Positions 1-10,036 of a stretch of 64,000 bases of DNA are shown here, piece by piece (position 1 is the first letter of the stretch; each line of letters starts with the position of its first letter). Source of the DNA: Clostridium beijerinckii (lineage in GTDB: Bacteria > Bacillota > Clostridia > Clostridiales > Clostridiaceae). Where the stretch lies: positions 3,208,501-3,272,500 of the forward strand of contig CP029329.1 in NCBI GenBank assembly GCA_003129525.1, written 5' to 3'. The notes beneath the pieces are model-generated. The model was not told the origin of the DNA. It ran no database searches and saw only the letters and a program-made list of their open reading frames with translations. A program made the translations under genes and the position numbers.

Positions 1-171
1 AAGCTCAATTAATGATATACCTTTATTATTATATATTTCAAACATAACCATAAATTGAGAAGTTGTTAATCCAAAATTCTCTGCACCTGATTGCATTTGA
101 CAGTTTAAGTTTCCTTGAATTTTTCTTAAGAGATACATTATCTTTTGAACACAATTTCTTGCTTCACACAT
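1..171 (-). CDS. MarR-family transcriptional regulator, N-terminal part
   Basis: The first 57 codons of a minus-strand gene that runs off the left edge. The start is an ATG at 171 with an AAGGATG ribosome site just upstream. The visible peptide (MCEARNCVQKIMYLLRK, then NFGLTTSQFMVMFEIYNNKG) has the N-terminal dimerisation helix and the start of the winged-helix DNA-binding domain typical of MarR proteins. These are usually dimeric repressors released by phenolics, oxidants or drugs. The effector cannot be read here. A truncated flavodoxin lies directly upstream on the same strand and may once have been its target. Family assignment is fairly secure; the C-terminus is not visible. Confidence 0.7.
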   Translation of the reverse strand, partial: MCEARNCVQKIMYLLRKIQGNLNCQMQSGAENFGLTTSQFMVMFEIYNNKGISLIEL

Positions 172-282
172 AATTTTTCATCCTTTTTGTATTAGTTTTT
201 CACTAAATTTTTTCTTTTAGGAATATGAAATAAAGTCGCAATATAGACTAACATGCTGACTTGTTATTTTTTTTAATAAGTC

Positions 283-435
283 TTAACGCTTAGGGAATAA
301 TTCATTAACTTTTATTTCTGGATGGTTATACTTAGAAATTTGTACAAGTTTTGAATCTTCTAATTGATTGTTTAAATCTTTTGCAACTTTTAAAGAATTC
401 CCTGTTCCACTAAAAAAATAAATCGTTGTACTCAT
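283..435 (-). pseudogene. Truncated EFR1-type flavodoxin (N-terminal fragment)
   Basis: A 50-residue reading frame starting MSTTIYFFSGTGNSLKVA with a GGAGG ribosome site. The phosphate-binding loop SGTGNS matches the FMN loop of flavodoxins, and the start resembles the full-length flavodoxin-ferredoxin at 11242-11985. It stops after about 50 residues (ending NELFPKR), whereas the family runs to about 250. The rest of the flavodoxin fold and both 4Fe-4S clusters are absent, and no continuation is visible between the stop and the MarR gene. Most likely a relic left by a deletion; a very short functional protein cannot be excluded. Confidence 0.55.
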
Positions 436-476
436 AGTAACCTCCAAATTTTATTATTAAAATTCCAGTTTGAATT

Positions 477-490
477 GTTCTATATGGAAC
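477..490. promoter_or_regulatory. Short inverted repeat upstream of the flavodoxin fragment
   Basis: GTTC and GAAC half-sites separated by 6 bp lie about 45 bp upstream of the truncated flavodoxin start, in AT-rich promoter-like DNA. Position and symmetry would suit an operator for the neighbouring MarR regulator, but only one copy is seen, so this is weak. The rest of the 436-768 interval holds no gene, only the hairpin at 680-709. Confidence 0.25.
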
Positions 491-679
491 TGTTTTATAA
501 TAAACAATATTACTACTATACTTATTAATAGTCAATAAAAAAATAAATCTAACACAAATTAGATAGATCTAGCCTTTTGCTGGATAAATAGAAAGCTGAA
601 GGTATTTTTATCCAACCAAATCAATTTCTATTATATGAATAATTTAAATTTTTAGTACGGGTATCATAAAAGTAACCTC

Positions 680-709
680 AATAAGCTGGGAATTAACTCC
701 CAGCTTATT
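680..709. terminator. Hairpin downstream of the cupin operon
   Basis: A perfect 12-bp stem (AATAAGCTGGGA and its complement) around a 6-nt loop. It follows the stop of the minus-strand cupin gene by about 60 bp. There is no strong T-run on either side, so termination is plausible but not certain. Confidence 0.4.
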
Positions 710-768
710 GTACTATTCAGGCAGAATGAAACTCCGGTTACGCTAATCATTCCGCAAAGTATAATAGA

Positions 769-1104
769 TTATTCTCTTATTAATATGTTTAATAACTTTA
801 CATCTGTTAATGCTTCCATTCCATATTGAATATCAGCCTCTAGTGCAAAAATATCACCCTCAGTTATTACTGACTCATCATTTTCATTGTAAATAACTTT
901 AGCTTCTCCTTCTATTACAATAAACAAGGATTCCATTTCGTAATATTCCTTATCAATACTTTCTCCTTTTGCATATGAAAAGAATCGTACTTCATGTTTC
1001 TCATTGTCTACTAAGGCCTTACTTGCTATTGTATTTCCTGAATGACTTATCATATCTTTCATTTTTATTGGCTCAAATGGTTTAATATTTCTTAAATACT
1101 TCAT
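769..1104 (-). CDS. Small cupin-fold protein lacking the usual metal histidines
   Basis: A 111-residue protein of the single-domain cupin size. The core reads ESLFIVIEGEAKVIYNEND, then TEGDIFALEADIQYGMEA, which fits the two cupin motifs. The histidines that normally bind the metal are replaced (YYEME in motif 1, IQYG in motif 2), so it is probably a non-catalytic, metal-free cupin. It starts 4 bp after the preceding cupin on the same strand, with AGAGGATT as ribosome site, so the two are co-translated. It is the last gene of the activase-cupin-cupin run. Substrate and role are unknown. Confidence 0.7.
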   Translation of the reverse strand: MKYLRNIKPFEPIKMKDMISHSGNTIASKALVDNEKHEVRFFSYAKGESIDKEYYEMESLFIVIEGEAKVIYNENDESVITEGDIFALEADIQYGMEALTDVKLLNILIRE

Positions 1105-1108
1105 AAGC

Positions 1109-1447
1109 TTAATCCTCTTTTACTACTATTAATAGCATCTTCATATCTTCTTTAGCTGTTACTTGATGCTGAATATTTGCTGGCATAACTACCACTTGCC
1201 CTTTATGAGCTTCCATTACTTCGTCGCCTATTTTTACAGTTGCTATTCCTTCTTGAATAACGATCATTGCATCTCCTTTAGCTGCATGAGGTCCTACACC
1301 CTCACCTTTTCCAAATGCTAGTGCAGTAAGTCCTACGCCTTTCTTTTGAGCCATTGTAACAGTTTCTATTTGACCTTCTTTGCAGCTTACTAAGCTATCA
1401 AAATCTATTGCCTTTGATTTTTCTATGTTTTTAATTAATTCTTGCAT
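1109..1447 (-). CDS. Cupin domain protein
   Basis: A 112-residue single-domain cupin. Motif 1 is visible as [20 protein letters not shown] and motif 2 as MPANIQHQV, keeping histidines in both, so metal binding is possible. It begins about 20 bp after the stop of the large activase and directly precedes the metal-free cupin at 769-1104, all on the minus strand, which makes a three-gene operon. The ribosome site is AAAGGGAGA. Small cupins of this type occur in many anaerobes as binding or regulatory proteins; no reaction can be assigned from sequence. Confidence 0.8.
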   Translation of the reverse strand: MQELIKNIEKSKAIDFDSLVSCKEGQIETVTMAQKKGVGLTALAFGKGEGVGPHAAKGDAMIVIQEGIATVKIGDEVMEAHKGQVVVMPANIQHQVTAKEDMKMLLIVVKED

Positions 1448-1467
1448 CTTTACATTCTCCCTTTCAT

Positions 1468-4400
1468 TTATAAATATGTTGTAAAAGTTTCTATTAATTC
1501 TTCGTTATTTTTATTTATATTACTATCAAAATATAAATCTAATATTGGAGTCTTCATATCCTCTTTATACTTCTCTCGTAATATTTTTAATATTGTAGCT
1601 GTATTTTCATACATTGAGCTTACAAGGATAATTCCATCAACATTTTCTGCTGTAAGTAATTTAGCAAGTCTATATCTTCCACTTCCTCCTGCATAATTTG
1701 GGAGCTTATCTTTTAGTATTTCATTAAGGCTATCAATATCCTTATTAAATGGTGATTTTTCTCCTAAAAGTAAATTAACCTTATTAATAATTTTCTTAGC
1801 TTCATCTACTAATTTTACATATTGCCTATTAGCTTTATTTCTCTTATTGCTAAAGTCTTTATATAACATATATAATTCTTCTGCAAATGGCTGCTTTACA
1901 ACATCATAATCTTTCATTAGCCTTTCTATAAGGTTATTATTTAGATAATCTTTATGTACTACTAAAGCTTCTCCTATTATAAGCAGTTTTTTTCTATTTC
2001 CTCTTAATATATCATTATTTAGGTTTCCTAATTTTGCATCAAAATATGAGTCTGTCATATTATTATTTTTTATTGCTTTAATTAAATCATCTAAGGCTGT
2101 TTCTTTTTTATCTTCATTTAGTCTATTAATTAAATCTCCTATTACCAATGCTTTAAAAAATTCAAGGCCAAAATCTTTATCTCCTAAGTAATCTTCTATA
2201 AATGGCGCTTCAAGATTTAACTTTCTTCCACATTCTAATGCTTTATATTGTATAAGCTTTCCATACTGACCAAAGGTTTCACTTCCTTCATCTGTAGGGA
2301 GGTATAACGTATATTCTTTTTCACTGTGTTTAATTTTATTTATGACTTCAGCTATTAAACCAGTTAATGAGAAATATTCTTTTCCTCTTGAAAATTGCTT
2401 TCCAATTTCAATTGTACTTTCACTTACAGGTTCTAATATTGTAACCTTTCTATTTTTTCTTTCTAAGAAAGCTTTTAATATATTGCTGTATGGATACATA
2501 TATGGAATTATTATTTCATTTTCAGTTTCTATTTTACTCTTAGAGTCTTCAAGTTTTTTAGCTAAATCAACTTCATTGGTTGCTTCAAGTTCTTTATCTA
2601 TATTAGCTTCCTTAACTACTTTAATTTCTTTTTCCAATAAATCATTGTTTTCACAATTTTTAATTGAATTTATAAATGCTTCTACCCTTGTAATTACACC
2701 AACCTTTGATGAATGTTCATCTACTTCTATATGAAGATAAGGCTTGCTTCCCATTTCCTTTTTGAAATAATGAGTTAGTATTGTATCTGGTCCGCATCCA
2801 TGATTAGTAATATATATTGGATATAAATTTTTATGTTTTCTAATAATTTTTGCTCCTGTTATTATATGTTGTCCAAAGGGCCAATACATATTTGAATATT
2901 CTTCTCCTATATTCATTTCTGAAGCTTCAAGATGAGTTAAATGAAGCACTTTATATCCACGCTTCTTTAATTCATTTTCTATACCCATATTTAATGCTGG
3001 ATCTGCAATGTTATATACTCTGCTTACCATTACAAATACTTTTTCATCTTCATCTATATTCTTTAAAACATCAGTTCCGAGTGACTCAAGATTTTTCTCA
3101 TAATCCATAAACTTTTTCATACCAGACATTACTGCGGCTACTGTTTCTATTTTATTTTTCCCAAGATCTTTTCCTATACTTAGTAGTGTCTTAATCATAT
3201 ATTGTTTACCGAAATTAAATGATAATACTGGTGATATTAGTTTTATGTTTTTTTCTTCTAAATTAAACACGCTTTCAATTATCTTTGGTGAAGTCTGCAT
3301 ATACACACAGGCATAATCTTCTCTTACATCTGAACCAGCGTGCTTCATAGTGTAAAGATGTGGAAGGAATATATAATCAACTTTTTTCTCTAAAAGCCAA
3401 GCTACATGGCCATTTATTAATTTAACTGGGAAACAAGTTTCTTCAAAAGAATACTCTTGGCTAAGTCCAATTATATCTTCATTAGTTGCATCTGAAAGTA
3501 AAACATTATATCCTAATTTTTTAAATATTTCATTAAACATTGGAAACATTTTATTAAGAAATAATACTCTTGGTATTCCTATTGTTTTTTTATCAGCATC
3601 TTTATCAGTTATATATCCGTCTAAGAAGAACTTTTGACCTTTATTTGAGTAATCTATACTGCTATTTTGTTTCTTATCTTTTTCGTTTTTAATACTTTCC
3701 TTTGTTAAAACTGCTGTTCCTAAAGCGCCTGTAACACTAAAAAATTCTGGAACAATAATTTCTTTTTTAAGTAAAGATCTAAAAGCATTTACTACTGCTT
3801 GATTATGAGCAATACCACCTTGAAGGAATATTTTATTTCCAATTGGTCTATTTCCAACAACTCTGTTTAAATAATTTTTTACTATAGAATAAGCGAGGCC
3901 AGCTGAAATATTTTCAATGCTTTCACCTTCTCCAATTGCTTTACCTATATTACCTTCAATAAAAACAGTACATCTGTCTCCTAAGTTATAAGGACTATCC
4001 CCTTTTAAAGCTACCTTTCCAAACTCATCAAGACTTATTCCAAGCTTCTTAATCTGCTCTTCTATAAACGCTCCCGTTCCAGCTGCACATATTTTATTCA
4101 TTTCAAAGTCTTTTACTAATTTATTTTCTATGCATATATATTTTGAATCTTGACCACCAATTTCAAATATAGTATCAACATCGCTACATACATTTACAGC
4201 TCCTTCTGCCTGTGCTGTAATTTCATTTATAATTAAATCTGCATTAATTAATTTTCCGATATATTCTCTACCAGAACCTGTTGTCCCTATTCCTTTAAAT
4301 TTAAAGTCTTTACCTAATCTTTCTTTTAATATATCAAAGTATTCTGTAACAACTTCTTTAGGTCTTCCATTTGTTTTTGTATAGATATAATCAATCACGT

Positions 4401-5382
4401 TGTTAGCTTCATCAATAACAACAAAATTTATACTTGTTGATCCAATATCAATACCTAAGTACCCTTCTTTTGTGTTATTATTTATGCGATTATGCTTATT
4501 TAAGCTATCATTTACTCCAAACTTATCTAACTTTTCAAATAATGTATTTTTAGATTTTTCAACAATTACTTTGTCAGAATAGTTAAGTTTATTTATGTCT
4601 ATAGTTAGTCCTTTTTCTTCAGCTATTTTACAAGCACCAAAGCATGTGAGTAGTTCAAAGTTTTCTTCAATTATAATATCCTCTACCTCTAGCTTTAATA
4701 TATCTTTTAAAGCTTTTACTACTCCTTTATTATGTATTACTCCTCCAGAAAGCATAATTGGTTTATTAAGCTTATTTTTTTGAAGAACATTTGCTTTATA
4801 ATTTCTAACAAGTGCATGGCATAATCCTTGTAATATATTTTCTACTTTTACCCCGTCTTGCATATGATGTATCATATCAGTTTTTGAGAAAACACTGCAT
4901 CTTCCAGCTATTCTTGGAATTTCTGTAGCTTTTTCTGTATAAAGTGATATATCTTTTATATCTATAGACAATCTTGAAGCCTGCTCTTCTAAAAAAGAAC
5001 CTGTACCAGCCGCACAGCTTGTATTCATAAAAAACTTCACATTTCTATTTTCTATATCTGTAATATATTTTGTTTCTTGTGCACCTAATTCAATAATAGA
5101 TTTAGTGTTACTATTTTTAAATAAAGCTCCTTCAATAAGAGAAATACTATTATTAATATGATATTTTTTATCTAAATTAATTCTTGATGATAAGCTTCCT
5201 GTTATTCCAATAATGATATTATTTTCTTTGTTAATTATTTTAATTTTTTCAATTAACTCAATATAATATTTGTTTATATTTCCTTTGTGGAATATATAAT
5301 TACTATCAAGTAAGTTATTATTATTATCTAAATAAACATACTTGAATGTTGAATAACCAATATCTATTCCTAACTTGTACAT
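1468..5382 (-). CDS. Acyl-CoA dehydratase activase, double BadF/BcrA ATPase with DUF2229-type domain
   Basis: A 1304-residue ATPase of the 2-hydroxyacyl-CoA dehydratase activase (HgdC/BadF/BcrA/BcrD) class. Two ASKHA ATPase units sit in tandem. The first starts with [10 protein letters not shown] and has [12 protein letters not shown] at about residue 123; the second starts near residue 308 with [11 protein letters not shown] and has GGQDSKYI and [12 protein letters not shown]. The cysteine in each CAAGTG loop ligates the [4Fe-4S] cluster bridging activase subunits. From about residue 600 follows the DUF2229/CoA-activase region ([37 protein letters not shown]). Activases inject one electron per ATP-driven stroke into a dehydratase; no dehydratase gene lies nearby. 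AAAGGAGG precedes the ATG. Such fused proteins are common in clostridia but their substrate is unknown. Confidence 0.9.
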   Translation of the reverse strand: MYKLGIDIGYSTFKYVYLDNNNNLLDSNYIFHKGNINKYYIELIEKIKIINKENNIIIGITGSLSSRINLDKKYHINNSISLIEGALFKNSNTKSIIELGAQETKYITDIENRNVKFFMNTSCAAGTGSFLEEQASRLSIDIKDISLYTEKATEIPRIAGRCSVFSKTDMIHHMQDGVKVENILQGLCHALVRNYKANVLQKNKLNKPIMLSGGVIHNKGVVKALKDILKLEVEDIIIEENFELLTCFGACKIAEEKGLTIDINKLNYSDKVIVEKSKNTLFEKLDKFGVNDSLNKHNRINNNTKEGYLGIDIGSTSINFVVIDEANNVIDYIYTKTNGRPKEVVTEYFDILKERLGKDFKFKGIGTTGSGREYIGKLINADLIINEITAQAEGAVNVCSDVDTIFEIGGQDSKYICIENKLVKDFEMNKICAAGTGAFIEEQIKKLGISLDEFGKVALKGDSPYNLGDRCTVFIEGNIGKAIGEGESIENISAGLAYSIVKNYLNRVVGNRPIGNKIFLQGGIAHNQAVVNAFRSLLKKEIIVPEFFSVTGALGTAVLTKESIKNEKDKKQNSSIDYSNKGQKFFLDGYITDKDADKKTIGIPRVLFLNKMFPMFNEIFKKLGYNVLLSDATNEDIIGLSQEYSFEETCFPVKLINGHVAWLLEKKVDYIFLPHLYTMKHAGSDVREDYACVYMQTSPKIIESVFNLEEKNIKLISPVLSFNFGKQYMIKTLLSIGKDLGKNKIETVAAVMSGMKKFMDYEKNLESLGTDVLKNIDEDEKVFVMVSRVYNIADPALNMGIENELKKRGYKVLHLTHLEASEMNIGEEYSNMYWPFGQHIITGAKIIRKHKNLYPIYITNHGCGPDTILTHYFKKEMGSKPYLHIEVDEHSSKVGVITRVEAFINSIKNCENNDLLEKEIKVVKEANIDKELEATNEVDLAKKLEDSKSKIETENEIIIPYMYPYSNILKAFLERKNRKVTILEPVSESTIEIGKQFSRGKEYFSLTGLIAEVINKIKHSEKEYTLYLPTDEGSETFGQYGKLIQYKALECGRKLNLEAPFIEDYLGDKDFGLEFFKALVIGDLINRLNEDKKETALDDLIKAIKNNNMTDSYFDAKLGNLNNDILRGNRKKLLIIGEALVVHKDYLNNNLIERLMKDYDVVKQPFAEELYMLYKDFSNKRNKANRQYVKLVDEAKKIINKVNLLLGEKSPFNKDIDSLNEILKDKLPNYAGGSGRYRLAKLLTAENVDGIILVSSMYENTATILKILREKYKEDMKTPILDLYFDSNINKNNEELIETFTTYL

Positions 5383-5454
5383 AATATTCCTCCTTTGAAA
5401 TTCATTCTCATTTACTTCTTACATTTATTATATTATACTTCTACTATTGATTCC

Positions 5455-5468
5455 GTATCATATGATAC
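5455..5468. promoter_or_regulatory. 14-bp palindrome upstream of the activase operon
   Basis: GTATCATATGATAC is a perfect palindrome about 75 bp upstream of the activase start, in the divergent intergenic region shared with the sugar-binding protein gene. Its position suits an operator, but no regulator can be named. Confidence 0.25.
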
Positions 5469-5644
5469 ACTTTAAAAAGAAACTTATGAGAAATTTTATA
5501 ACATGTAACTCTTAAGCCCAGAAATCATGTTGGCCAATTACTCCAACAGACCCTTTAAAAATCCTTTCATGTATATTGATTTAGTATAAAATTTTTCCTA
5601 AAACATATAATAAAGCTATCAAACAAATGATTGGAATGATTCAA

Positions 5645-6700
5645 ATGAAAATACTGAAAAAGATCTTAACTCTAACTGCAATTACAATTATAGTTACTAT
5701 AATGCTAAGAAATAACTACTCTATGGCTACAGATATTAACACAAACTATTGCCAGAGGCTTCCTGTTAGAGTTGCATTATTTGCAAAAGACCTTAATGAT
5801 GACTATCTTATATTTCTTCGGAATAGATTTGAAGATATTCAAAAAAATAATGAAGGAAACGTTGCATTTGCTTTTTATGATGCCAAATTTAATAAATCAA
5901 TACAAAACGTAGATATTGATACAAAACTTAAGGAAGGTATTGATCTTATATTATTAGATATCGTTGATATAAATAATCTAGGAGAAACAATCAACAAAAT
6001 TACGCAATATAATGTCCCAGTAATAGTTTTTAATAGAGAACCCTCTACAGCAGATGTCATTAAACCTTATAAGAAAGTTTTGTTAGTAGGAACAGATTCA
6101 AAGCAAGCTGGTGTTTTGCAAGGAAAAATGATTACTGAAGCTTGGAACAGTCATAAAGAATCTATTGATAAAAATAAAGATAACGTATTACAATATATAA
6201 TGCTGATTGGTGAAAAATCTAATGAAACATCTATGGATAGATCAAAATATTCCATTTCAACTATCCAACAAGCTGGTATAAAAACACAAGAACTTGCATC
6301 ACCAGTTTTAAATTGGGACACAGAAACAGCTAGAAGTACAATTGATGCATTACTTTTAAGATATAGTGGCAAAATAGAAGCAATAATTTCAAATGATGAT
6401 TCTATGGCAATTGGTGCCGTTCAAGCATTACAAAAATATGGTTATAACATTGGAGATAAATCAAAAGTAATCCCTGTTGTCGGGATAGATGGAATACCTG
6501 AATCTATAGACCTAATTTCAAATGGCTTTATGTTAGGTACCTCACTGCAAAATCCTAATATAGCTGACGTTATGTATGACATAGGTATGAACTTAGTTTA
6601 TGACAGAAACCCTGTTGAAGGAACACCATATAAATTAGATGAAACAGGTGTTGCAGTTCGTGTTCCCTTTAAAGAATATACAGGACAGATGTTTAAATAA
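5645..6700 (+). CDS. Galactose/glucose-type ABC transporter substrate-binding protein (MglB-like)
   Basis: A periplasmic-binding-protein family 1 protein of about 350 residues. Landmarks of the galactose/glucose-binding family are visible: PVIVFNREPS, LVGTDSKQAG, NWDTETARS, IEAIISNDDSMAIGAVQAL, and VVGIDGIPESIDLI. The N-terminus is a signal-type hydrophobic stretch without a lipobox cysteine, so it may be released or anchored by an uncleaved signal. No ATPase or permease is adjacent, so this is an orphan binding protein, perhaps feeding a distant transporter or a chemoreceptor or sensor kinase. Earlier in-frame ATGs exist at 5627 and 5636; 5645 was chosen because a GGAA sits 8 bp upstream and the signal sequence starts there. 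Confidence 0.8.
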   Translation: MKILKKILTLTAITIIVTIMLRNNYSMATDINTNYCQRLPVRVALFAKDLNDDYLIFLRNRFEDIQKNNEGNVAFAFYDAKFNKSIQNVDIDTKLKEGIDLILLDIVDINNLGETINKITQYNVPVIVFNREPSTADVIKPYKKVLLVGTDSKQAGVLQGKMITEAWNSHKESIDKNKDNVLQYIMLIGEKSNETSMDRSKYSISTIQQAGIKTQELASPVLNWDTETARSTIDALLLRYSGKIEAIISNDDSMAIGAVQALQKYGYNIGDKSKVIPVVGIDGIPESIDLISNGFMLGTSLQNPNIADVMYDIGMNLVYDRNPVEGTPYKLDETGVAVRVPFKEYTGQMFK

Positions 6701-6746
6701 AAAATAAAGTAAAGAGATTGCATATATTTTCTCTTTACTTTATTTT
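6701..6746 (+). terminator. Rho-independent terminator after the sugar-binding protein
   Basis: A perfect 17-bp stem begins right after the stop codon (AAAATAAAGTAAAGAGA and its complement), with A-rich and T-rich flanks. Confidence 0.85.
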
Positions 6747-6945
6747 GCTACTATTTACTTATATTATATAAATTTTAAGTGGAAAATATTTTTCTACTGA
6801 TTCTTATATACGTTTTTTCTCACAAACAACTTTTTCATTAAATTTATAAAGTACCTATTATACTTGTTCGCATTTTCTAGGTCAGTGATTATGATTTTTT
6901 ACAACTTAGCACTTTCCTTCTTATTTAATCCTAAATTTTAATGTG

Positions 6946-7833
6946 TTATTTTGAAAATGCACCTTTTACTGAATCTAAGAAATTTGAAAACAATTCTTCT
7001 AATTTAGCAAAAAATCCTTTAGCTTCATCACTATTTAATTTATCCTTTAATTGATTAGTTACATCATTTAATTGATCTTTTAGGTTATTGTAGTTAAGGT
7101 CTAAGTCGTTTATTTTACTCATTACATCTTTTATGTTAGCTATATCTTCATCAGATAAAGTAGTTTTATATTCTTTAGTAGCTTTATCTACTATTTTGTT
7201 TATTTCTTCTTTTGTTTTAGGGTTTTCTTTTATTACATCTTTTTTTATATCATTCATTAAGTTACTCGCGTCATCTTGTCCTATTTTCTCTCCAATATCT
7301 CCTGTAGTAACTAATTCTTCATTTGCAGCTTCTTTTTTATTTTCATCAATCTTTTTTCCTGCACTACTATTTTCAAATCCTTTTAATATTCCGGTAAGAG
7401 CAGCAGTTCCAGATACTTTAAAAGGTGCAGATGCTTTAACATTAGCATTTTCAATACCAGCTGTAATCAATGCGTTTTTTATCATTCCATCATTAACCCA
7501 AGTAAGATTATTTGTAGTTACATTTAATCCACCTTTTTCTGTTGGCTCAACATAAGAGCATGATATTGATTTATTACCAAGTTGAGCTTGTGATGCAACT
7601 TTTCCTAAGTATGTATGTTCTTCTTTTGACGTAATTTCTAATATATTGGCATCATTTTTAGTTACTTCAAAATATTTTAGCATTTCTTCTTTTTGATCAT
7701 TGCTTAAATCAGCGCCTAGAGTAACAGACTTAAATGAATCTGCAAATGCTGGAACTCCAGGAAATGATGTTAAAAAAACACCTAAAGTTAAAGATAATAT
7801 AATTCCTTTTGATATAAATGATTTAAATTTCAT
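6946..7833 (-). CDS. Secreted DUF1002 protein
   Basis: A 295-residue exported protein. A signal peptide covers about residues 1-31 with a likely cleavage after PAFA. The mature part starts with SVTLGADLSNDQKEEMLKYF, the signature of the DUF1002 family of Gram-positive bacteria, and continues through a domain with NLTWVNDGMIKNALITAGI. The C-terminal third (about 200-290) is charged and helical with leucine spacing that suggests coiled coil. Function in the family is unknown; extracellular or wall-associated location is inferred. The start has AAAGGAGA upstream. Confidence 0.85.
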   Translation of the reverse strand: MKFKSFISKGIILSLTLGVFLTSFPGVPAFADSFKSVTLGADLSNDQKEEMLKYFEVTKNDANILEITSKEEHTYLGKVASQAQLGNKSISCSYVEPTEKGGLNVTTNNLTWVNDGMIKNALITAGIENANVKASAPFKVSGTAALTGILKGFENSSAGKKIDENKKEAANEELVTTGDIGEKIGQDDASNLMNDIKKDVIKENPKTKEEINKIVDKATKEYKTTLSDEDIANIKDVMSKINDLDLNYNNLKDQLNDVTNQLKDKLNSDEAKGFFAKLEELFSNFLDSVKGAFSK

Positions 7834-8203
7834 AATTTCTAGTCTCCTTTATTATGCTATAATTTAATGTAAAAAATTTAGTTTCATTATTTCTCGTACA
7901 TTATATCATAAAAATAATTACGTTTTATTTATGATTATCTTACTTTTATATTAATATTTACTACAAGTAATACATTGCAATATATCATAAGTTCTAATTA
8001 ATCCAAAAGTAAAAATTAAACCATATAAAAAACTATAGTAATACCATCTTTTTAAAAATAAACTGTCATATCTATTTTCTTAGAAACACTTTTCATATTT
8101 TTACGAAATTAGGAAAAGATATCACTATATAAATAATTAATTTCTTATTCAACTATACTTATTTCTTTATAATAAAAAATTTCTAGAAAGGGATGGATTT
8201 TTA
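7834..8203. other. Divergent intergenic region, no gene seen
   Basis: About 370 bp of very AT-rich DNA between the DUF1002 gene (minus) and the membrane protein at 8204 (plus). It holds the ribosome sites of both genes and presumably two divergent promoters. No reading frame, RNA fold or repeat stands out. Confidence 0.4.
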
Positions 8204-8800
8204 ATGAATAATAAACATAGTAAACTAACTATTGGAATCGCAGTATTATTTGAAATAATATTAATAGCTACAGCTATTTTTAAGATTATATCAGGACAAT
8301 TCGAGGGTTTATTCTTATTTCCTGGGGCTATTGTATGTATTATACTTCCGTTTATAGTTACTCACATTGCTAATAAAAAGAAAATAGTGTTGCCTTCTAG
8401 CTTTGAATTCATATCATTACTGTTTATTTTACTTGCATTATACTTTGGTGAAATTATGAAAGTCTATACTACATTTTGGTGGTGGGACTTGTTTCTCCAT
8501 GGTATGTTTGGTAGCTATGCAGTTATTATTGGATTGCATTTGATACAAGGGATTATTGTAAAGGAAAAAAATATAACTGAACAACGATTTACTATTTTTA
8601 CTTTAATATTTTCATTTTGTTTTTCAATTACCTTAGGTACCTTGTGGGAAATGGTTGAGTTTCTAGCAGATTATTTTTTAAAAGCAGATATGGTAAATGG
8701 AGGGCTTGAAGATACAGCGACAGATCTTCTTATAAAAATTTTCTGCGCTTTTATTACTTCGATAATATGGTATTATCGTAAAATGAAGACCAAAAAATAA
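8204..8800 (+). CDS. Polytopic membrane protein with WWWDLFLHG and LWEMVEF motifs
   Basis: A 198-residue membrane protein with about six predicted helices (around residues 9-28, 35-51, 62-80, 90-112, 130-150, 170-190). Polar landmarks are TFWWWDLFLHGMFG between helices and TLWEMVEFLADYFLK with GGLEDTATDLL near the C-terminus. These resemble the DUF2238/YjdF-like group of small membrane proteins, in which conserved D, H and E residues sit near the membrane. Role unknown. AAAGGGATGG precedes the ATG. Family placement is tentative. Confidence 0.6.
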   Translation: MNNKHSKLTIGIAVLFEIILIATAIFKIISGQFEGLFLFPGAIVCIILPFIVTHIANKKKIVLPSSFEFISLLFILLALYFGEIMKVYTTFWWWDLFLHGMFGSYAVIIGLHLIQGIIVKEKNITEQRFTIFTLIFSFCFSITLGTLWEMVEFLADYFLKADMVNGGLEDTATDLLIKIFCAFITSIIWYYRKMKTKK

Positions 8801-8852
8801 TTTATCCAAATAACTTTTCTATCCCAATAGCCCCTTAGCCCACATTTTTTCC

Positions 8853-8968
8853 GCATATTCTGAAGAATATATATGGTAATATTCTTCAGAATATGTATGG
8901 TACAGAATAAATATGGTAATCCATATTTATGGTGAAGAATATTAGAATATATCTGTTTTAATCACATA
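8853..8968. repeat. AT-rich palindromic repeat element, copy A
   Basis: A 16-bp arm ATATTCTGAAGAATAT at 8855-8870 is followed by its complement at 8879-8894, and further GAAGAATAT and GGTAATCC blocks follow. The start (GCATATTCTGAAGAAT) and the end (TAGAATATAT, TTTTAATCA) recur in the same order at 50576-50735, so this is a dispersed element, possibly MITE-like or a regulatory stem-loop. It fills most of the gene-free stretch 8801-9149; the remainder should hold the promoter of the next gene. Confidence 0.55.
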
Positions 8969-9149
8969 AAAAAAGCTACTAATTATAAAAATCATAAAAT
9001 ATGTGCGATACAATAAGTAGAGCTTGCTATAACTATAGCTGAACCTATTAATGCTTAGTTTATAACTTTCTACAAAGTGTATTACTAATTGGATAGAAAA
9101 AATTTTTATGCTATAATTTGGATAACCCCAATATTAAGGAGGCCTCTTT

Positions 9150-9875
9150 ATGACAGAGATTAATAAAATACCAACAAAAAAATTATGGAATCCTAAATCA
9201 TTTATTATATTTTCCGTACTTTTCTCATTTCTTCCTGCTGGAATTATGTGTTCATTAAATTATGGGCGATGTGAAAATCAACGAAAAAAATGGACATGCC
9301 TTTTATGGACTATTTTAGGATTTATAGTTCTTATCACTTTAGCAATTATATTATCAATTAAAACTCCCATTATATTTTTGCCTATTAATATTGGTGTTGC
9401 CATATATCTTATGAATATTCAGCGCAAACTATATGAAGAACATATTCAAAATGGTGGAGAGAGAGCTTCTTATTTTCTACCAATAATTATAGGAGTTTTA
9501 ATTTTTGCATTTTCTGCTGCCTCATTTATATACTCTGCTTATATTCCTGAAAAATCACTTGATTATGGTAAAAATCATGTTTACTATACTGATAATATAA
9601 CAAAATCACAAGCAGAAAATCTAGGAGATTATTTGAAATCTGAAATCTTTTTTAGCAGTGACTCTGAAATAGATATTAAAATTGACAAGCAAAAAGATGT
9701 CTATGTTTTCTCAATGATTGTAGATGATAACTACTTAACTGATGAAGAATTCATCAACGCTATGAAAGCAGCCTCAAATTTGCTCTCTCTAAATGTCTTT
9801 GAAAATAATAAGGTTAGAATAGATTTGTGTAACGATAGATTTAAAGTTTTGAAATCTATAATCAGTACAGATTAA
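9150..9875 (+). CDS. Membrane protein of unknown function with extracytoplasmic domain
   Basis: A 241-residue protein with four likely transmembrane helices (about 17-36, 49-69, 71-89, 106-128) and then a soluble C-terminal domain of about 110 residues (from SLDYGKNHVYYTDNITKSQAENLGDYLKSE). The soluble domain should lie outside the membrane if the N-terminus is cytoplasmic. No catalytic motif is recognised. Start supported by AAGGAGGCC 7 bp upstream. It stands alone, with the AT-rich repeat element in front and a convergent nitroreductase gene behind. Confidence 0.7.
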   Translation: MTEINKIPTKKLWNPKSFIIFSVLFSFLPAGIMCSLNYGRCENQRKKWTCLLWTILGFIVLITLAIILSIKTPIIFLPINIGVAIYLMNIQRKLYEEHIQNGGERASYFLPIIIGVLIFAFSAASFIYSAYIPEKSLDYGKNHVYYTDNITKSQAENLGDYLKSEIFFSSDSEIDIKIDKQKDVYVFSMIVDDNYLTDEEFINAMKAASNLLSLNVFENNKVRIDLCNDRFKVLKSIISTD

Positions 9876-9937
9876 ATCTTTAATAATATTTTCATTCATA
9901 TCCTCACTTTTTCTCTATGGATTATCATATATAAAAA

Positions 9938-9974
9938 AACGCTAAGTTTCAGCATATTACTAAAATTTAGCGTT
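9938..9974 (-). terminator. Terminator of the nitroreductase gene
   Basis: AACGCTAAGTTT pairs with AAATTTAGCGTT with one mismatch. On the minus strand it is followed by seven T residues, so it terminates the gene at 10037. Confidence 0.75.
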
Positions 9975-10036
9975 CCTATTACTTTATTTGCTTGTTCATA
10001 TAAGTAATTAGTTCATGTATTCAATTACCAACTTTC

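Noticed and set aside
1442-5000. Plus-strand frames of 60-130 codons opposite the activase and cupin genes
   Set aside because: They are antisense to strongly supported genes, have no ribosome sites and are hydrophobic by composition only.
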